Source: Adenanthera pavonina
Lineage: Eukaryota; Streptophyta; Magnoliopsida; Fabales; Fabaceae
Direction of reading: 5' to 3'
Assembly (NCBI GenBank): GCA_026686845.1
Contig: JAIVEN010000007.1
Location: forward strand, 30,935,001 to 30,999,000
Length of the DNA: 64,000 nt
The position numbers and the translations under genes were made by a program. A model generated the notes under the pieces. It did not search any database, was not told where the DNA came from, and worked only from the letters and a program-made list of their open reading frames with translations. Positions 31,591 to 43,790 of this stretch are shown piece after piece (the stretch's first letter is position 1; every line of letters starts with the position of its first letter).

Positions 31591-32402
31591 GTCTCCCATG
31601 TTATTCCCACGTTGATTTTTACACTCTCTTGTTGATGATCAGACCAAATCAATCCAGGTAATCACTAGTTTTTCCCATTTTTTCTATCCTTTCTATTATA
31701 CCAAAGGGAACCTAAATAAAGTATTATAAAAAATATTTTAAGTTGTACTTTTTTTATAAATCAAAATATATCAATGATATAAATTATAAAAAAATTGGAC
31801 CAAAAAATATGACTCATTTTAGATTCCATCTAAACATATCAAGCCTACTATATTATTGAGCCTAAATGACAACAACTATCATTGAGTATTTTTTATTCAT
31901 AAAATTCAAATACATGACTTTATTTAAAAGGAATCAGGTCTCTTTTACTCGACTTAATCTTGTTAGTGAAGTTAGTTTCTTATATAACAATGGTTGGATC
32001 CTATTGGAGGGACTTGAAAACTCTTAATTAAGGTCAAACTAATGAATTAAAAAAATTATGTTATGTGAATCGAATACCATGCAATTATTAAAAAAATATA
32101 AATGATACATATACTTATTTAGAAATATTTATGTTCATTATTCATATAATATAGCAAATATTAAATGTACTTTGGAAAATATAAAATAATTTTGAGATTT
32201 AAAACAAATTAATTTTATAATTTTTACTTCAAAATAAATAATATTAAAATAAAAAAATTTTAAAAAATTGATAAGGTGTTTCTTAAAGAAATAAATATTA
32301 TTTTCAAAAGGTTTTTAATTATTTAATTTAGGAGTGCATATATGTTTTGACCCTCCGTATATTTATAAAATTTCATGCAATACAAGACCCTCACCCAATC
32401 AT
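31591..32402. other. Intergenic
   Basis: AT-rich with no gene recognised. Bases 31890-31960 read on the minus strand as a possible decayed tRNA-like SINE head. Confidence 0.35.
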
Positions 32403-32558
32403 CTAATTATTATTATTATTATCATTGAATACCAAGGCAAGTTGGGTCTGTGCTAACTTGAGAGCAAAAGAACACCCTTCAACTAACTCCAAAAACTTGT
32501 TGGGGTAGTAAGTATTCCTCATGGCAACCCTACCAAATTTGTAATTTCGCAATTCCCC
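32403..32558 (-). pseudogene. Coding-like 51-codon fragment, unknown
   Basis: An open minus-strand frame bounded by stops, with protein-like composition standing out from AT-rich DNA (GRVAMRNTYYPNKFLELVEG, then CSFALKLAQTQLALVF). It runs into a trinucleotide ATT tract (poly-Asn) at its end. It could be an exon or pseudogene piece together with 32810-32965. No family recognised. Confidence 0.35.
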
Positions 32559-32809
32559 TCAAACAAAATTATTAGGCAGATTCGGTTTGGAAAATATAAA
32601 AATAATAAAGCAGCTTATTAGCATATGCTAAAACTAAATCCAACGGAATTTCTAGGTAAATTTATTTAGTTTAAAATTACAAGTTAATAGTAAAATAAAG
32701 CATGTTAAAAGTGAGACTTTGATTGACAAGCTTATATAACCTATTTGTGATTAACTCGATCATCAGTCATTTATAAATTGAACTTGTCTAAATTTTTCTT
32801 GCCTTGCAC

Positions 32810-32965
32810 CTACAGCCATAAGGGTGCCTTGTAAGCAAATGTCAACCCACAGAGCATGCTCCAAATTTCAGGATGATCCAGCTTTGGCACACAATTCCTC
32901 AACTCAAGTTTCTCTGGTGACACTTTTAGGCCTTGCACTTGGCATTCCTCGAGTCTCTTGTTAAC
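32810..32965 (-). pseudogene. Coding-like 51-codon fragment, unknown
   Basis: An open minus-strand frame ending at TAG 32810 (KRLEECQVQGLKVSPEKLE, then RNCVPKLDHPEIWSML). Charged, balanced composition argues for a present or past exon. It lies upstream of 32403-32558 on the same strand. About 400 bases further upstream another short frame (33351-33410, LKQALDIKEYKKEG) may belong to the same locus, as may a clean donor AAG|GTAAGT near 33784. No family recognised. Confidence 0.35.
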
Positions 32966-34660
32966 TTAATACAACACCAAGAAAATAAAGTTAGCTATTG
33001 AGGTGGAAAAATAATTTCTAACTAGTTTGGGAGCAACGTTAGACCATGGATTTTCTACCTATATTAGCAACAAATTTGATGAATATTCAAGTAAGATTAA
33101 TCATCTTCCCCTAAAAGCTAGTTATTAAGATAGGAGAATCGCTCTACTTAAATATCCTATTAAATATTCCATACCACTCAATATAAAATTTGAGTATTTT
33201 ATACTATCTAAATCCCTATCAAAATTCAACGACATATTATAAATGATATAACAAACTACAAGTGAGTAAAGCCAATATATTATTAATAGTCCCTAGCTAG
33301 CTACTCAACAAAGACCTCGCTCTCATGAGGTGAAATAAAAGTTGAAGCTATTAGCCCTCTTTCTTGTACTCCTTAATGTCCAATGCCTGCTTTAATATTA
33401 CCCTTAGAAACTAGTGTGTGTGAGTAATCTGAGCCTAAACATCTATATATTATTAGCATTTGGTAGTAGTACATGCATGCTATAATGACAAGGTGGGGAG
33501 GATATTATAACTTTCATATAAATACTTCACAAATCATTGAAAATTAAGACAAAAATTACACTTGCAATAGTCATAACGATACATCAGATTATGAAGAAAC
33601 TTCATAAATAGAAAGCTGTTACCTGTACATGTAAAGTGGGCAAAAGAATTAAAGGAGCAAATGAAAACCTTGACCAGTGGAAAATTGGATGATAAAGCTG
33701 AAAATAACAAGAAAATCTTAATCAAAATCAAACAGAAAGCTTCAAATTCTTCGCTCTTCACCACAACATTTTTACGAACTTACCTTGCCACTATTAACGT
33801 ACACAACATAAGCGACTGTACTGTTTATTAGTTATACTATTATTAAAAAGAATCTATAGGCAGCTATACTAATTATTAGTCATTGACAATGTAACTTATC
33901 TTTAATCTCTTACTGGATTCAAAATTTGCTTTTACTTTAATATGATATGATCAAAAGATTAGCAATAGAAGTAATATTAAAAAGTGGTAAAAATGATATT
34001 AAAAATAATTTAAATTTAAACTTTAAATATTCAGCTGAAATTTTTAAAAATGAAAAATTGAATACAAATTTAATTAAATTATAAAAATAAAAAGTAATCA
34101 ATATGTCAATATTAATATCTATATATTTCATTTGTAATATAAAATTTATAACAAATTACGTTATTTATAGAAACGTTTATTTTTTCTTAGGTTTTTTGTA
34201 CAAGAACACATACCTAGTTTAACATAAATTAGATCCTTCATAATTGGAGATATAGTCTATTAGAATTTTTTTTAACGAAAAATTTTTGTATAATTTCTGG
34301 CCATATATTTCAGTATATTTAGTTCACCTTATGAGTGAAATTATTAACAAATTAATAATTTTATTTTAAAAAATAATTTTTTTGGTGAACAAAAATAGTT
34401 TTTTTTATTTGGCTTTTTTATGTCTTGCTAAATCGTAACGGATTAATACAGAAACAATTTGCTCCAACTCTGCGGGGACTTGAAATTATGAGAATCTTCT
34501 CGTAGACTAGAGCTTTACAGCACGAAACCTCGCCGGTAGGAGGAAAGAAAACGGGATTAAGGAGAAAAGCGTATCATTTGCTTAAAATTACAACTGGACG
34601 GCAATCTCACGGCTCTGAGTTTCCCTGCATAGGCATAGCAGCCCCTTTTATCTTCAAATT
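32966..34660. other. Intergenic with a few exon-like words
   Basis: Mostly AT-rich. Apart from the possible splice donor near 33784 and short minus-strand frames at 33351-33410 and 33534-33764, nothing supports a gene. Bases 34430-34660 are the upstream flank of CNX2. Confidence 0.35.
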
Positions 34661-34665
34661 ATCCC

Positions 34666-34680
34666 GATAAATATATATAT
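34666..34680 (+). promoter_or_regulatory. Possible TATA box of CNX2
   Basis: GATAAATATATATAT lies about 265 bases before the CNX2 ATG, just upstream of pyrimidine-rich leader-like sequence. Confidence 0.4.
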
Positions 34681-34823
34681 TCTCGCTTCGGACTTTGGCT
34701 TTTGGACACATGTTCAAGGGTCCCAAAAACCCAGAGGTTCTTACGATTCTCACTTCCCCATCTCTCCAGTCGCCCTTCTCTCTGTTCTCGATAAGGAAAA
34801 TTGAGTCTTTATCATATCTTCAG

Positions 34824-34927
34824 GTGATTGATCTTTTATCTTTAAAAGGAAACAAAAAAAACTGCGCTTTTCATTTTATCTTTTCGTTTTCCTCATATTT
34901 TTGTATCTGCGTCTTCCATTATCACAG
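34824..34927 (+). other. Possible 5' leader intron of CNX2
   Basis: A donor CTTCAG|GTGATTG at 34824 and acceptor TTATCACAG ending at 34927, 8 bases before the ATG, enclose 104 bases of T-rich, intron-like sequence. Inferred from splice words only. Confidence 0.35.
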
Positions 34928-34935
34928 AAACCAGG

Positions 34936-37900
34936 ATGAGGCGCTGCTTATCTAAATTAAATGAATGGCGTTTTGGGTTCAAACAACCAAATTTGTTCCT
35001 GGTACGAGCTTTTTCTAATTTTTGTTTTTTATGTTTTGCTAGCTATTTTTTTAAAATCTTATTTAATGTTTATTTATTTACTCTGTTATAGAGATGGTCA
35101 AACTATATTATTTAATGGGTCATATGAACAATAAACTTGTACGAAGTGTCCAAACCAAATTCTGGTAAGTTGCAGTCAAGATAAGTAGTCCCCTGAGTCT
35201 ATCAAGAACATGCAATCTACTCATCCAGTGCAATTCAGTGACTCAACTTTTATGTTTTTTGTTGCTTCTAATTATTTTCACTTGATAACACCCTACACAC
35301 TTCCAATTTTTATGTTTTGTATTACTTGTATGTTACATGCACTATCTTGTACACTAATGGTTTTAAGAATATCTGACAGGTCTCTCATCAAGCATGCTCA
35401 CCTCCTCAAATAAATTATTGATGTCTTGTATAATAAGCCCACCCACCCACCCTCCTTTTACCAACTGTTTTAATTTATGATATTTGGCCAACATTCATAT
35501 GGAACCCCATTCTTTGGCTGAGCAGAATTCTTGTAGTTTAATGGAATTTGATGTATCGTTATCATATTTTTTTTTATCCAATTTTAAGTTGATGGAAGAG
35601 CTTCTTGTTCTTTTTTTTTTTGTGTGCACGCGCATGTGTGTTTGTGTGCACGACTTTCCCGAAACCTTATAAGGTAAACCTTCCATTATAAAACTAGGAT
35701 TATGACATTACCAAATGGGGTCTAATTTCAGTGTGGATCACTTCCTGGATGGGGAAATTGTGGAGATTAAAAGGCAGGGCTGCTGGTTCACTCTGTATTA
35801 ATTACTTGTTTTAATGAATACATGAATTGGGTCTCTTTTAGTGCCCCCACTTGAATGCTTGATGATACACATTTGCATTCAATTAAGAACTGATCTAGTA
35901 TCCTAGATTGTTTTCTTGTGTGTTAATCTGGGTTGTGGGCAATGCTAAATTTTGTAATGGAAATAAATCTAGCTGACACTACTAATAATACAGTTATAAC
36001 AGGTAAACTCTGAGATAGGATCTTTTTGTGCCCCCAGAAATAGTAATGGACAAGCTTTATTCAGTGGAATCGTGAAGGAATATGCAGCAAGAATGTATGC
36101 CACGTCTTGTGCTACATATTTTGAAGATCAGCCAAAACATAATTCTAACTCTGATATGTTAGTAGATTCGTTTGGAAGGTTGCACACCTACTTAAGGATA
36201 TCCCTGACAGAGCGTTGCAATTTACGGTGTCAGTACTGTATGCCAGAAGAGGGCGTAGAGCTCACTGCTAGCCCTAAGCTTCTAACAAAGACTGAGATAA
36301 TGCGATTAGCAAATCTTTTTGTAAGCTCTGGAGTGAACAAAATCCGTTTGACTGGTGGGGAACCAACTGTCAGAAAGGATATTGAAGCCATATGTTGGGA
36401 GTTGTCAAACTTGAAGGGACTAAAGACATTGGCCATGACTACTAATGGTATAACCCTTGCAAGAAAACTTCCTAAGCTGAAAGAATATGGACTTACTTCT
36501 GTGAACATCAGTTTAGACACTTTGGTACCAGCGAAGTTTGAGTTTATGACAAGACGCAAAGGACATGAAAAAGTAATGGGTTCAATTGATGCTGCCATAG
36601 ACCTTGGATATAATCCAGTTAAGGTAACTTTTGGTCTTATTTATTTATATTTCCCAAGAAATTCACTTTGATCACCTTCCCTCAAGTAGTTACCCTTTTG
36701 CCAAATTATTGAATCATTCAAGTACATTGTATAGCCTTCTATATGGGATTCTTCTTGTTTAAGGGCTCATAACTTCTTAAAGTTTTATGTCACTGAGGAA
36801 TGGATTTTAAGCTGTTTGGTATGCTTACATTATCTTACAGGTCAACTGTGTTGTAATGCGTGGATTCAATGATGATGAAATTTGTGACTTTGTTGAGTTG
36901 ACACGTGGAAAGCCAATTAATGTTAGATTTATTGAGTTCATGCCTTTTGATGGAAATGTGTGGAATGTCAAGAAACTTGTACCCTACTCAGAAATGTTGG
37001 ATACAGTGGTAAGGTAGAACTCTGACTGGTGATCTCATTAGATTTTTGAAGTTGACCCCATATTTTTGTGATCATTGTTATCAAACAGGTGAAACGATTT
37101 ACAGGCTTAAAGAGACTTCAGGATCACCCAACAGATACAGCCAAGAATTTTGCAATAGATGGGCATCAGGGTACAGTTTCATTCATCACATCAATGACTG
37201 AGCATTTTTGTGCTGGTTGCAATAGATTGCGATTATTAGCCGATGGAAACTTCAAAGTTTGTTTATTTGGCCCTTCAGAGGTATGCCTATTCTAGCTGTT
37301 AAGATTACATATGCACACTGCATGTCACTTGAATTTTGTCTTGTCATGTGATGATGTTAACTTGACTAGAATTTGTGATTTTGGATGGATTTAGAATTAT
37401 TAATGTGATCTAGCAAATCAGGGAGGGTGCAGTTGATGGTGGCAGAAAAAACTTGTGGACTTTTTAGGTCTATCTTGGGTTTTGAACAGTATAATTAAGA
37501 AAAGCAGTCCAGCATTTACGGAGTTGGTATTAAAGGCCTATGAATTTTGGCTAATGTTATTGCTAATTGAAGAAATTAGATGGAGAAATTTAGGGAGAGT
37601 TCACCGATCTCTCATCCTCCTTCTATTATTAATACTAGTTAGGGCTACATCTAGGTAAAGATCCATCCCAAGATACTAGGGATCTCCGCTTTATTCAAAA
37701 AAAAAAAATGCTTTATCCTAACTAATATAGATAATAACAGACTGTTAACAATAATAATAAAGAATAAATAATAACTAGCGACACTAATCTTTAGCATTGT
37801 AGGGCTTTGAAGCACATATTAGATTCAGTACTGTTAGCTGCTTTAAGTGGAGTAGAGTTCTAGCAGTTTGTCTTATTATCAAACAGAGAATAGACAGTTT

Positions 37901-39391
37901 TAAATCAGAGCTTTGAACTACTGGATTCTATTGTTGGTCCTGAATTCTTAGATATGATGAGTTCTTGGTTTTGGAATAAAAAGAAAACTATAAAAAAAAC
38001 TCATATTGACCAATGTAAATATTAAAATATTGTTTGCAAATTATTTAGTCTTAACTGTACCCTGCAAAATGTGGAGTGGATTTGTCAGAATTGGAAAATT
38101 CATTCCTCTTGTACTTTTAGGGTTGACTGCTCAATTTCTTGTCCCATTTTCTTTTCTGATTTATTATAGTGCATATGATGGAATCTTATATTCATATTTT
38201 CTGGATACATGTGCAGTCCATTCAACAAGTAAGTTTGCACAACCACTTGATTGGTTCATTCATATCTTGTTGGCTGCAGACAATACTCCTATCTTTTCCT
38301 GGCTAAAATTGCTAGGCATTTCCTGTAATATTTTCGTTTAGAAGATGATGGTTTTTTAGATTTAATCATCCAAAATCTATTTAAGTTCACACATTTCTGC
38401 TCATTTATATTTTCCTCTTTGTTTATGCTTATCCGAGATTCATCTTGCACGCATCTCTTATGGATTTTTCTTTCTTGGAGGTTGATAAGGATTCACTTTT
38501 CACTTGATGCTAATGAGTTTTAAAGCTATTCCATTATTAGATTCAGGGTAAATTTTGCTTGGCTTTCTGTATAAAGGCAATTGACAAAAACAATGAAAAT
38601 CTTCTTCATTAAACATTTGACCAAGTTGTGTCCTGTCTATTTCGGCTAAGAAATTCTGTTTGGGAGCAATTGCTAGATATTCTTATATGCTCTGATTCTC
38701 TTGCAGGTTAGCTTAAGAGATCCCTTACGAAATGGTGCTGAGGATCATGAGCTTAGAGAGATAATAGGGGCAGCGGTATGCACTTCTAATTATTATTGCT
38801 AAGATTTATAAATATTCTATTAGCCTTACCAAAGCTTCATGTTCCCATTTGCATTAGGTCCAAGTATAGTTTGTTAATATGATGCTCATGCAACATGGTT
38901 TCATACTTTCATCATACATACAGTCTTCAAATCAGATATTACTTTCCATATGGCTTTGTAACTAAAAATGTTGATCATATACAACTTAAAATTCTGGCCA
39001 AAAATATATGCTACTTAAAATTATATAGGACAAAACTCCAGTGTGGTTTTCAAGTGTTTGTTATCAAATTTTCTGAGAAAATTATGGCAAATAGATATTT
39101 TTTACAGTTTAACATCACATTTTTAGGTCTTTCAAAAAATTTCCCCCACTTTGTCATGTTCGTAATGAAGAACCTTAAAACAAACAGGGAAGGAACTGTC
39201 CCTAAATTTTGTCCACTTACATAACAAACTTAGGTGGTTGAACTATTATAGGCATCTTGTACTATCATGTTTCTGAGTAAGTAGTTCATGTTTTTACATA
39301 TATGTAGGTGAAGAGGAAGAAAGCTTCACATGCTGGAATGTTTGACATAGCAAAGACAGCAAATAGGCCTATGATCCATATTGGTGGTTAA
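34936..39391 (+). CDS. CNX2: GTP 3',8-cyclase (MoaA type), molybdenum cofactor synthesis
   Basis: It makes 3',8-cyclo-dihydro-GTP from GTP by radical SAM chemistry, the first step of molybdopterin synthesis with CNX3; in plants this happens in mitochondria. Exons: 34936-35001, 36003-36623, 36841-37008, 37089-37280, 38707-38775, 39308-39391, giving 399 residues, close to the Arabidopsis enzyme (390). The start MRRCLSKLNEWRFGFK looks like a mitochondrial presequence. The N-terminal Fe-S site is C94-x3-C98-x2-C101 (ERCNLRCQYCMP) and LTGGEPTVRKD follows. The second cluster is C326-x2-C329-x13-C343. The protein ends PMIHIGG, keeping the functional double glycine of MoaA. All key residues are present, so it should be active. 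All five introns are phase 0, the longest (fourth) being 1426 bases. A GTG at 36072 lies inside exon 2 and is not the start. Confidence 0.93.
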
Positions 39392-42300
39392 GGTCTGGTC
39401 ATCTAGGCTGTATATTTTTATGATCAATGTCATGCATTCAATCTATAAGTTACTCTGATATAGTTTATTTGCTTCTGATTTTAGGTATCTTATAACCAAA
39501 GATCATTATATTTGAGGCAATGAGATAAGGCAGAGCAGTCCTGGGAGAAGCAGCCGCGGTTGGAATCATGGCTAAGCTATCATTAATGGTCTTTCTCACT
39601 GTATATAGGGGGAAGTCATTAATTTGTTCCTTTTTTTCCCCCCTCTTTTGGGGTCAGGGATGCCTTGCCCAAACTTAATGGCTACCCCAAGAGATTTTAT
39701 GGGCAATACTATCTAGGTTTTGTTTGGAAGCTGGTTTGATTTCACACTAAAATGTTATAGCTTCCAATTATGTCGTATAATTCACTTGTTTGTGGTCTCT
39801 GATGCCATTTGTATCCATCCTCTGTGATCTAGCTGAGTTTTATCAATGAATAAGGATATGATTTGAAGCAAAAAGAACCTACATGTTAAAGCAAGAACAA
39901 TCTGTACTGAGCTATAGCTGTTGACCGAACTTCCTGTCTTTAAATCTACACTTCTACCTTTAACACCTATTCAGTTAACTAGTTATGATTCTTATATGTA
40001 GGAAATACCAAAAGATCAAAGTTGGTTGACTGGCATGTCCAAATCTTTGACCTTTGGTAGTTTACAAGCTGAGCTTATAATACAAGTTTGGTTATTGTCT
40101 CTGTCTCATTCACGGAAGCTGCAGCAAAAATGAATTTGTACATGATAGGTTATGTGGATTCAGGGGAAGAAAATGTTGCACCTTTTCATTTAGGGTGTCT
40201 AGCTTTTTGGCCAGAACTGGAATATGTGATAAGTGTAATAAATGAACTGTTTGTGGATGATTTATTTTGTTCATAGTTGCTTCATGTTGGAGATAAAAAG
40301 ATTCTAATAAAGATTTGGTTTACAAAAGTTAATACAATGTACGTTATGTCAGTTATAAAGGGACATAAATAAATTAAATATTTTGTTTGAAATTGAGCTT
40401 GACATATTTACGTGTTTTTCATATTGATCTTATTTCTTAGATGGATGGGAATGGACACAACGGTAGCATCAAATATAAATCTGTCCAGTAATGCTAAATA
40501 GAATATATAAATATAAATCTGTCCAGTAATGCTAAATAGTAATGCTAAGCATAAGTAAAAGATCCTGCCTCAGTCTCATTAAATCCACCACTCACTCTTC
40601 ATTAACAACAATAAAATCAATTATTCAACAAAACATAAAACTCATCCAAAAAGAAAATGGACATCACAGTCGGGATAAACTGAAAAAGTTAGAGAGTAAA
40701 TAACGTGTTAAATGCCGAGCGAGTTTTTTATTTAAATAAGAGTGGAATTTATAAAATATCATTTTTTTATTCTAAATATTGAGTGAGTTTTACATCTATA
40801 TGATTTAACTAGATTCATTTTGAATTAGTTGGGATCCAAAATAGCTTCTAAAAACCCATTGGTATTAAAAAAAACTTAACAGGAACCATAGTAACCGTTG
40901 GTTTAAAAAAAAAATAGGAACCATAATAAAACGAGATTTGTTATACTCAGTAATAGACCTTAGTTATGAATCATGTATTAATAACATGACTTTCTGAAAG
41001 AAGTGAACTTGTGAATTGGCGTTAGTGGAATTCACTATAGTAAGCTGCGAGAAAATAATCGTTAATGAGAAAATCAAATGCTTGAAAATTTTGTATTTTT
41101 TTCAATAACGTTTACTCGCACTTTACTTTCTGAAATGCAGAGTTTACTTTACAAGAACAAGAATGGGATCCAGCATGATGCTTGTATTAGAAAGCAATCG
41201 AATTACAAATGCAATTTGTTTTATCTCTCGCCCTCTTCAGTACATTATATAAGAAAAGAAGAAAAAGAGTACCGAACGACTTTTAGGACTTGGTTAGTTC
41301 ATTTTCTGAGTGTTCATAAAATGAGAATTCAGATTTTATTCTCACACTTGAACTATTTGATTGGACGTGAGAATGAGAATTTGGACACCCATAAGAATGA
41401 AAATGACTAAAGATTTGGGAGTTAATTTTTCTATCTTGAACTCTGACTTTGCTTGTTTTTACTATTGGGAATGAAAACCAAATGATAAAAATGACATTAA
41501 TTATGAAATATCATTCTTAAAATACTCTTCACAGATTATGTACCCAATTTTCTTTTGAAAATTCTTCATTAATTCCTACAAGTTATTTAGTGTAATTTTT
41601 CCTATATAATTTTTTTTCTAAAAATATTTAATTTAAAAAATTAAAAAAAATAAGAATTGAATTATACATAAGTTTCCCTTCTACTTTTTATATTACAATT
41701 TATGTTTAGATATTTTTTATTTAATAAAAATTAAAATATGTAAAAACTTAAAATATGAGGTTATTGTCTAAACCAAAAAAAAAAAGATGTTACCCATTTG
41801 TAACTAGAAAAAAAAAGAAAAAAAATAAGTCACGTTACGAACACAATATTGGAGCAATTAATGTTAGGTTAAATTTTTATTTAGGTGCAATTACTACTTT
41901 TTGCACATTATTCAGATCTCATTTCATCATTTTCTTATATCCAACCAAATAAATTCAAGTTGTTACCTATGTCTTTCCAATGGTAAACCAAACAAAATTT
42001 TGACTTACAAGATTTCATTCCATTCCATTTCCAACCATTCCATTCCAATTCCTTCCCAATAATTTTACAAACCAAACAGCCCTTAATGTTCTTTCTTGCT
42101 ATTGGCTTATTGTACTGATAAAATTGTACTCAATATCTCCCTTTCATAATCACATGGTTTCAGATAGGACAAAAGTTTCAAGGCTTAAGCATTATTTTGG
42201 TCACATGGTCTAAGTAACTCTCAGAGTATACATTTCAAAAGATTAGCTTGTAAGATAGAAAAGCAATCTTGAGTCTTACAGATTCTCTCCTTTTCATCTA

Positions 42301-42707
42301 TTCATTATTAATTGTCAAGTTGCCTATTTCTGTAGCTTTTTACAGTTGGAAAGTTTTCTGTATATCCCTAAACAACTGTGTATCAGGTCGAACCTAATAA
42401 AGTTTGCTACATGGACACTGATAATTGCTTAAATGTTGCAAAAGCTTGGGTTGGTGGTTTCTGGGTAGGTTAAGTCTCAAAGAACAAAGTAATAAAGCAA
42501 GGTTTGTGTGTGCGTGTGTGTGCACTCACTGTTATATTTGTGCATGAAAAAGGAGCCAATGGGAGTTAATAAATACAGAAGCACTACATCAGAAGTCAGA
42601 AGAAAGGTCATATAATCATCTCTTAGGTTAATCTTGGCTATATATACTCAGAGACACAAATAAGGAGACAGACAAAATTAACGAGACAGCAGAAGAAATT
42701 AATTAAA
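39392..42707. other. Spacer between convergent CNX2 and VQ genes
   Basis: The first few hundred bases hold the CNX2 3' untranslated region. A 30-base direct repeat (AATATAAATCTGTCCAGTAA...) occurs twice at about 40471-40540. Bases 42010-42085 (ATTCCATTCC runs, then ACCAAACAGCCCTTA) look like the right end of a MITE whose left end I could not place. A GT-rich tract lies near 42505-42525. The short plus-strand frames here have no family signature. Confidence 0.4.
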
Positions 42708-43217
42708 TTACACTACAGGCATAGTACTTAGCTCTTCCATGAAACAATCAAATTCTGAGAAACCTTCAAGGAAACCACCACTGTACTTTTCATTTGACCT
42801 TGATGACCTTCCCCACACCTCACCATCACCATCGTCATTGTCATGTTCTCCTTCTTTCTTGATCCTCAAACCATTATGCAGACCCAGAAACTCTTGTTGT
42901 TCTCCTTCTTCCATAATCATCCTCTGCTTGGTTTGAAAACCCATCATTGGATCTAATCTGGTGGGAGGGGTCTTTGTTTTTCTCCTACCACCACCTTCTT
43001 CTTCATCTTCAGGTTTTCCAGTGAGCCGCTGAACAAGCTCTCTGAAATTTGCGGCATCAGTTTTGATAATCTCAGGAGCATAAACGTGGATTATCCTGAT
43101 CTTTGGCTTGAACTTAGAGATCATGTGTGAACTTGTTCCAACTCCCAGCCTAGACGATGGAGGTGGTCGTCTTGGCGGTGGCGCTGAACTTGGATAACTT
43201 GTGCTTGACTTTGTCAT
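42708..43217 (-). CDS. VQ-motif protein
   Basis: A single-exon protein of 169 residues, typical of plant VQ proteins (small, intronless). VQ proteins bind WRKY transcription factors and MAP kinases and tune defence and development. The motif is at 58-67 (FRELVQRLTG: F58, V62, Q63, L65, T66, G67). It is preceded by a basic and hydrophobic stretch KFKPKIRIIHVYAPEIIKTD (35-54), which marks the subgroup with VQ8 and its relatives. The N-terminus is Ser/Pro-rich with SAPPPRRPPPSSRLG at 11-25. After the motif come an acidic run (DEEEGGG) and a variable tail ending FMEELSTMPVV. No membrane segment. A nuclear location is expected from the family. The start at 43217 is the first ATG and is consistent with the usual length. 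Confidence 0.92.
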   Translation of the reverse strand: MTKSSTSYPSSAPPPRRPPPSSRLGVGTSSHMISKFKPKIRIIHVYAPEIIKTDAANFRELVQRLTGKPEDEEEGGGRRKTKTPPTRLDPMMGFQTKQRMIMEEGEQQEFLGLHNGLRIKKEGEHDNDDGDGEVWGRSSRSNEKYSGGFLEGFSEFDCFMEELSTMPVV

Positions 43218-43409
43218 CTCTTCTGATTTTGCAACTCACAGAGAAACGTGCAGGCTAGCTAGTAGGTGGTTGAGATTCTACATGTTGAAAGAAGAGTAAT
43301 TTGAAACTAAATAAAATGAAAACAAAAAACTGGATTCTAAAAGAACTAATTTCATACCTTTAAGCTCCCATGAGGCTGGCTTTTGGAAACTAAGATTGTG
43401 TGTGTCTAT

Positions 43410-43430
43410 ACACACACACACACACACACA
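43410..43430. repeat. (AC)n microsatellite
   Basis: An uninterrupted AC dinucleotide run, preceded by TTGTGTGTGTCTAT so that the two can form a hairpin. The minus-strand VCVCVC frame over it is an artefact. Confidence 0.9.
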
Positions 43431-43608
43431 TACATATATCACCAATTTGATCCTCAATGAAGGGATATAACAAGAGAATAAAAGTTGGTACCACCTACTC
43501 ACCAACAACATGTGGATTGAGTCCTTGGTAATATTGCACCCCACATAAATAAAAAGGTTAAGTTTTTAAGAGTCACATAACACATAATCAAATAGCACAA
43601 AGAATCAA

Positions 43609-43790
43609 TGGACCAGAGCGGTTGGTTAAAGTCATTTGACACTTATTTCTCTTTAGTAAGCTATCAAGTTCAAATCCTATATATGAAAAAAAAATGACTA
43701 AAAGACCATTATACTCAAAATGATCTAATCAACTAGATTCGGATTAATTGAGTTTATTATTACTTTCGAAAACCGGTTGACATAATAGAA
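43609..43790 (+). mobile_element. tRNA-derived SINE
   Basis: GACCAGAGCGGTTGGTTAAAG (A-box-like) and, about 45 bases later, AAGTTCAAATCC (B-box-like) give a tRNA-like head. A body containing GATTCGGATTAATTGAG follows, as in many plant SINE tails. Confidence 0.5.

Noticed and set aside
34695..34955. 86-codon plus-strand frame overlapping the CNX2 start
   Set aside because: It covers the CNX2 leader in another frame; the MRRC start at 34936 matches the known CNX2 N-terminus.
36230..36598. 122-codon minus-strand frame
   Set aside because: Antisense shadow of CNX2 exon 2.
38006..38341. 111-codon plus-strand frame
   Set aside because: It lies in the fourth intron of CNX2 and has no family signature.
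43278..43544. 88-codon minus-strand frame
   Set aside because: It runs through the AC microsatellite (VCVCVC), an artefact of the repeat.
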